In this document: piece after piece, positions 58,633 through 64,000 of the stretch
Layout of the letters: each line of letters starts with the position of its first letter
Position numbering within the stretch: position 1 is the first letter of the stretch
Notes under the pieces: generated by a model
Database searches by the model: none
What the model was told of the DNA's origin: nothing
The model's input: only the letters and a program-made list of their open reading frames with translations
Assembly (NCBI RefSeq): GCF_933775445.1
Contig: NC_065876.1
Span: 22,816,001 to 22,880,000 of the forward strand
Direction: 5' to 3'
Length of the DNA: 64,000 bases
Source of the DNA: Argentina anserina
Lineage: Eukaryota > Streptophyta > Magnoliopsida > Rosales > Rosaceae
Translations under genes and position numbers: made by a program

Positions 58633-59334
58633 TAGGAATAGTTTATTACTAGCATTGTTGCACGCACTATGCCTACGGAACAGTCACCCTCAAACTTATT
58701 TAATCAATGCTTCAAGAAACCCTATTATTACCCTTGATATAAGATTTTATCAACATTTAGCTGCAGTTTTCATCTATGGTAGTTTAGCCTATTTTTAATT
58801 TTCCATGAGAATATAGAAGAACGAATGAGCGTTGGGAATGTAACTGGAGATAATACCTCATTTTTATCCTGAAAATGTGGTTATCGATCTCCTAATTAAC
58901 CCTATACAATGTTTTTTTATTTACAGTTTGTCTATTTTTTCCTCCTTTTATCTGGTTTAGAATTTTTCATGTAAGGGTATTCTCAGTATTATCAGTTTGG
59001 TAGTTTCATAATTACTATTTGTTTAATTAATACCAATTTTTGTCAATTTTAAAAAGAATCTGTATATGTTGTGCTATGAAAATAATCCGCTGTAAATTTA
59101 AAAAAGTTTAAATTTGGTAAATATTACTTTTACAAGTGTTATCGTTCAGTAAATTGTTTGGTAAAGATTTAACAAAACTGTTGTAAACTTGTTTATTGAC
59201 CAAAAAGTCTAAATAAAACTGTTGTAGATCTGTCTATTGACTAAAAAGGACATGATTTTATTTTAACATATTATAAGTTAAAAATAATTATTTTAGTAAA
59301 TAGAACACTAATAATTGATGATACCTAATAGCCG
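58633..59334. other. AT-rich spacer, nothing recognised
   Basis: No domain, repeat edge or RNA gene identified. Confidence 0.4.
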
Positions 59335-59660
59335 TCATATGTGATAGGTATGTGCCGAGAAGTATGTGTCTCCCAAGCAATTATTCAATGTCTTCGCTGC
59401 CATGAGAGCTTCTTTTCGTGAAGGGGGTTCCATATTGGAACTATCATCTTCAACTTCATCATCTTTGTCATTTCTCATGACGCTCTCAATCATCTCCTCG
59501 TCAGTCATCATCTCTGAAGTTGTTCTATTTTCTTCATGGTAGTTCAAAATGTATTCGACTTTCATTCTGTTACAATAGTTCAACCCTTTGATAAGACATT
59601 ACAAATCTCGAACACCTTCACCCTTTAATTGTTGATCTAAATTCTCAGAATCCATGTCAT
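59335..59660 (-). pseudogene. Tigger/pogo-like (CENP-B type) transposase C-terminal remnant
   Basis: The minus strand reads ENLDQQLKGEGVRDL, a stop, then LNYCNRMKVEYILNYHEEN, MMTDEEMIESVMRNDKDDE and PPSRKEALMAAKTLNNCL. The acidic tail with an NYxEE...DEEIIE...KEAL.A..TL pattern fits the region after the DDE domain in plant pogo/Tigger-like transposases. Only this tail was found; the catalytic core and terminal repeats were not seen. The family call rests on pattern memory. Confidence 0.45.
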
Positions 59661-62600
59661 CAGTTGACCGAATTTTACAATGACAAAAGCAAATTAGTTT
59701 CATGCTTAAGGTGACCATATATTTAACGTATAAGTGAATTTGTATTTGATTTTTGATTCAAAGGTAGCAAAATGAACAATTCCACATAAGAAAATATTTG
59801 AGCATCCACAAAAGTAAGTTGTTCCTTGCTAACTATTAGCATGCAATTGCTTTTCATGAGTTCCTTCTTTGGGATACACCTCAAATAAAATCTTGTAGGT
59901 AACGACTTAGTTAAGCTTAAAATGATTTAGTCAATTCTGAAAATAACATGGTTTAGTGAGTTAGTTGTATACTTGAGGTAATAACTACACCCACAACCCC
60001 CTCCCAATTGTTGGATATGAGCATTGTAGTAGTAGTATCTATCATTTTGGGTCTTACTTTAAGTCTTGCAAACTCAAGATTATCGTATGTCAATAATGTC
60101 ATTGAGAAGTAAAGAAAGTGTATACACTTCATTTTTTAACCTCTAAATTTATCATACACAAAAAAAAAACTTAAAACTAATTATCCCTATTTCTCAGCAT
60201 CTTTCTAAAATATGCTTGTAAATTACCAAAAGAGGTTTTAGTACAGTACAATTTAGCACATTAACATGTAAAAAGGAAGATATTTATCTACGAATAAAAA
60301 GATATACATAAAAAAACTATGGATATTAGACTCGTTTATTTACGTGAATGATTGAGGAACCTTTAGATTTGATATAATGTTTTAGACTCCATATGCCGGA
60401 CTATCAAAGAAAGAACATAGCTAAGCAGAATATCTTTAGCCACTACTTATTCATCTCTAATGTCATGAATCATGTCTCAACTCATTATAGCCGTTTCGAC
60501 AAGATCATGTCATCGTAGAGAATCACTCAATTACGAATTCAATTTCTACAAGCCTTCTCTATTTTAGTTCAGTATGTTGTGAGATATATTTTATCTTTTC
60601 TTACTTAAATTGATCATCATATTCATCGTGAGAGTCTTTAAACACTCCCAAAGTCAATTCTCAAGAGGTACGATCAACTTTTATGCACCACTCTTGTCCT
60701 CACCTTTTATATTTATTCATAAAGTATGTGTACTACTTCACCTAAAGGGGATTAGTTTAATATATGGCTTGGGGTATAGAGACATTCCCCTTAAAACTGA
60801 TAAGGGCATGTGGTTGGCTAGTGTTTGGATTTTTGTGACCTTTTCAATTTTCGCCAAAGTTATTCGACACTTGATCGAGTATGCCTTGATCGATTCCCAT
60901 TAACTATAACATCAGTTTGTATAATGTTTGTACAAACTTAGCTTGTCATGAGTTACTTAACTATAACATCAGTGTGTACAAAATTGTTTTTGTGTTTTGT
61001 TTAATGGATGTTTTGCTTGTTTTTAAAATTACTTATCATTTGTCTATGCCTTTGCCTTAAAATCTTAAACAATATCCTCATCTTTTAAGTTAGTATATAG
61101 ATTATGTTGTTCTAATGACAATAATTCTTATTCGACTTGTTATCATTCTAATTTTTCATACTTAATTGATGTGCACTTTTGATGAGAAATCTTGAGCATG
61201 ATTGTTTTCTAATTTTTTTTATATCTATGTGCAGATGAACGCGAATAATAACCCAACAAATTGGAAAGATTAGAGTTGGTTTTACTCGCTCAGCTTAAAT
61301 GTAGTACTGAGATACAGAAACACAAACGAAGAACCAAATACATGTAGATGACTTAATAGAATGTTTCTCTCAACAACAGTGATCTCAGATCATCATGAAT
61401 AAAAATATTCAATCCTCTAACTAAGGTTAGAAATCTTACAAACTTAAATTCATTAAATGTCTTAAAAGTAGATACATTGTTCATATAATATATTAAGAAC
61501 TTAAAACTATTACATGGTTCGTATGCCTATTTGGATTGCAATTGTTAGTTGGTTTGCTCGGTCATCATCATTGAGAATGTCCAGTATCGAAGTTATTCTA
61601 AGATAACCTTGAATTCCTCTCTATTGTTGAATAGATGCAGTGTCGCATGTGGTCCACATTTTGTGTAGGAACATAATGTGTGACGATATGAATGAGAATA
61701 TTACCCACATTAACTTTCTCACTTAGTTTTGTGTTTTTGAGTCATTTATCATTTTAAAAATCTTGTAGATTATTCTTTTATGATATTGTTCTAATTCTCT
61801 TTATTTTGTCTAAAAGAATTATGATATTCTCCTCCTTTGTAGAAAATCTTTGTAAAAATAGAAAAAGAAACGATGAAATCGAACTATAAATGAATCATAA
61901 GTCATGTAATTGATGATACACAAAGTCGTGACCATCATCCCCATTCATCAATGTACGATGCTCTTAATTAAGCTATCGCTCTTGAATGCTCCACCACCAC
62001 AGTGACGATCAAGTTCAAGTCCTTTTAGGTAATCCGCTACATAAAATACTTCAAAGTGTAACCATGACTCTACTTACAATTATTTTTTTTTGTTTTTGTA
62101 TGAAAAAATATGTGAATTATTATGTGATTTCTTTGTTTTAATTTGCGAGTTATGTAATTGGAGTTGTATTAATAATTTTTTTTGAAATTTTCAGTTGATC
62201 ATTAAGTTAATTTCAAAAATCTTTGTAGATGCATTAAAATTTTAAGTGCAGCTATTACCACCCTATCATACTCTTTGTTCACATTACTTTCTTATTTCAC
62301 CCTACATTTATATTTTAAAATCCAATTTTACTCATTTCACCTATTTCTTTTCCCGGAAGTATCCTTATACATATACAATTAAGAAGTTAACTTTTTTTTT
62401 CTACAAATTTTGATGAAGCTAAGGTAATAATTTAACGAGATCAAGAACGAATCAATGATGATGGGAAACACAAAAGAAAAATAAAAAAACCAAAATATTT
62501 AGTTTTTTCTGATTAATTTCATAATTTGGTAATAAATTAGTGTACATATTAGTCTTTATACTTGGTTGATATAGTCTTTTAATAATTAAAAAATATGTCG

Positions 62601-63003
62601 GGTGAACAAAGAACATAGTAGAGTGGCAATTGCTACACCTAATCTTTTGTTCTTTTTATGTGTTCAAGTAATTTTCAAAGTGAGGTTAATAAGTTTGGAT
62701 GTTATAATAATTAAAAGGATATTGCTACTAAGATCTCTAAATTTAGTCATTAAACTTCTTTTGAAATTTCTAAAATAACCTTAGTTATATTATTCACATA
62801 CACTTTGAGAGATTGCTCATTACCTCTCTTATTCGAGAAATTTTTTATACATACACTCCACAAACCTCTTAATACGCATTCGTTTCTTAATACAACAGTA
62901 CTTTAATTTCTAGTTCTAATATTTTACTAAATACACCAGCCAAGATACCTAAAAGATACCCCAATCACAATTTATTTTATTATTTGACTATATCTTATCT
63001 ACT
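59661..63003. other. Long AT-rich gene-poor stretch
   Basis: Scattered short open frames (for example 60610-60903) show no family resemblance. It may contain decayed transposon DNA linked to the 59335 remnant, but I could align nothing. No tRNA or rRNA seen. Confidence 0.5.
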
Positions 63004-63082
63004 TAGTATATATATATATATATATATATATATCTTTCTAATGGGAATATATATATATATATATCTATATTTATGTATATAT
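63004..63082. repeat. Interrupted (TA)n microsatellite
   Basis: Two TATATA runs separated by TCTTTCTAATGGGA, then a TATATCTATATTTATG tail. Confidence 0.9.
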
Positions 63083-63794
63083 AAATATCTGTAATGTTCA
63101 TTTTGACTTTTTTTTTGTTCTAAAAAATCCTTAAAATTTATTAGTGTTCTCTTTAAATATGAAATAATAATTAAGCAAATGAAGAGCACACATCTCAACG
63201 CCTCAAGTCGTTTACCGTTCATATGAAAATGAATCAAATAACTCATTTCATGAGAACCGAATCTCTTTACAGGAAGAAGTTATGAATTAGTTTTTTTAGC
63301 ACGAAGTCAAGAAAAATTTTATTCTCTTAAGCTCACCCATAAATTATCCAATTTATGAATTACTTTGTGAAAAAGATAAATGAATCGACTAATTATCCAA
63401 ATTTCTCATATTTAAAGTTCCATTATGATAGGAGTCATCTTAAATTCCCTTGCAATTTCACATTAATTAGTTTACAAATTTATTTTGATTTCTGATTTTA
63501 ATTTGTTTTATATTTTCCTAAGATGTGATATATGGTTGTTTTTACATATAACAAACTACTAATAAATACTATACAATAATTTGGTTTACAAAAAACTCAC
63601 TTCCTAATTTGATAGAGCAAATTAGGACAAAAAGTTACAAATAAAACAACATAATGACAAGTTGTTACTGTCATATGATATTTTACTTTTTTGGTCTTAT
63701 TCAGCACATCACATTTAAGAGAATTCAAAATTCATTATCACTACCACATATCACATCTACATTTGTATATGCTACTGTCGACTAAGAAGCTAGC
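63083..63794. other. AT-rich spacer
   Basis: No gene or repeat recognised. Confidence 0.4.
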
Positions 63795-63886
63795 TGCTAC
63801 TGTCGAGTATGTCAAACTTATATTATTCAATTTTCTAATTAAACAACATGTTACTGTAGAGTATGTCAAACTTATATTATTCAATT
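63795..63886. repeat. 54-bp-spaced direct repeat
   Basis: A 38-base block (TGCTACTGTCGAGTATGTCA then AACTTATATTATTCAATT) at 63795 recurs at 63849 with two substitutions. A partial start, TGCTACTGTCGA, also lies at 63770. Confidence 0.9.
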
Positions 63887-64000
63887 CCAAAATCACTAAA
63901 CTTCATTCTTTGCTCAAATTATAAATAATTTAAAATAAATATGAATCATATTAATCAACTCACGATCAATTATTTGTCGAAAAATTATATGGTAAAATGC

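Noticed and set aside
60610..60903. 97-codon open frame in AT-rich DNA
   Set aside because: No recognisable motif, no splice or promoter context, and hydrophobic composition expected by chance in such DNA.

Overview
This is eukaryotic plant nuclear DNA, most likely from a dicot and possibly Rosaceae (the family is a weak guess). The genes have spliced introns with GT-AG borders. The DNA is AT-rich and loaded with LTR retrotransposons, a plant-type L1 LINE with an RNase H domain, a TRIM and MITEs. LTR primer sites match initiator tRNA-Met. No operon, CRISPR array, rRNA or convincing tRNA gene was seen.

Intact or near-intact genes are few. (1) PNO1, a KH-domain 40S ribosome-assembly factor, is at 6353-7027 (+). 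(2) A plastid-type dienelactone hydrolase (carboxymethylenebutenolidase homolog) has three exons at 9142-12377 (+), but an in-frame TGA at codon 137 replaces an expected Cys. (3) A gene resembling the C-terminal region of GTE/BET factors, without a bromodomain, is at 44306-45001 (-). (4) An eight-exon short-chain dehydrogenase of the FEY (FOREVER YOUNG) type is at 53573-57116 (-) and rebuilds to an open 376-residue frame.

Layout. 1-5604: decayed Copia element ending in a 3' LTR next to the PNO1 leader. 5.6-12.4 kb: PNO1, a nested foldback element, and the hydrolase. 13.3-16.8 kb: a truncated Copia element abutting the kinase end of an LRR receptor kinase. 17.36-25.93 kb: a non-autonomous LTR element holding a nested Gypsy element. 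26.5-28.4 kb: a TRIM, a PPR pseudogene and a tau-GST pseudogene. 28.4-30.2 kb: local tandem duplications and a possible orphan gene leader. 31.0-40.1 kb: an L1 LINE (-) split by a 3.06 kb solo Gypsy LTR with perfect GACAA target duplications. 40.6-42.8 kb: S-domain receptor-kinase pseudogene pieces. 44.3-45.2 kb: the GTE-like gene. 45.6-49.75 kb: a duplicated repeat with a 12-bp minisatellite and a second solo LTR (ACAAT target duplications). 49.8-51.2 kb: a nested MITE. 51.4-52.9 kb: a DUF4283 fragment and another kinase tail. 53.6-57.1 kb: the FEY-type gene with a GC-rich foldback element in its last intron. 57.7-64 kb: AT-rich repeat DNA with a Tigger/pogo-like transposase remnant.

The four genes are unrelated housekeeping or regulatory loci; the window holds no pathway cluster. 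Its main interest is the layered insertion history, which perfect or near-perfect target-site duplications let one date in relative order, and the effect of insertions and point changes on nearby genes. I found no convincing new biological system.
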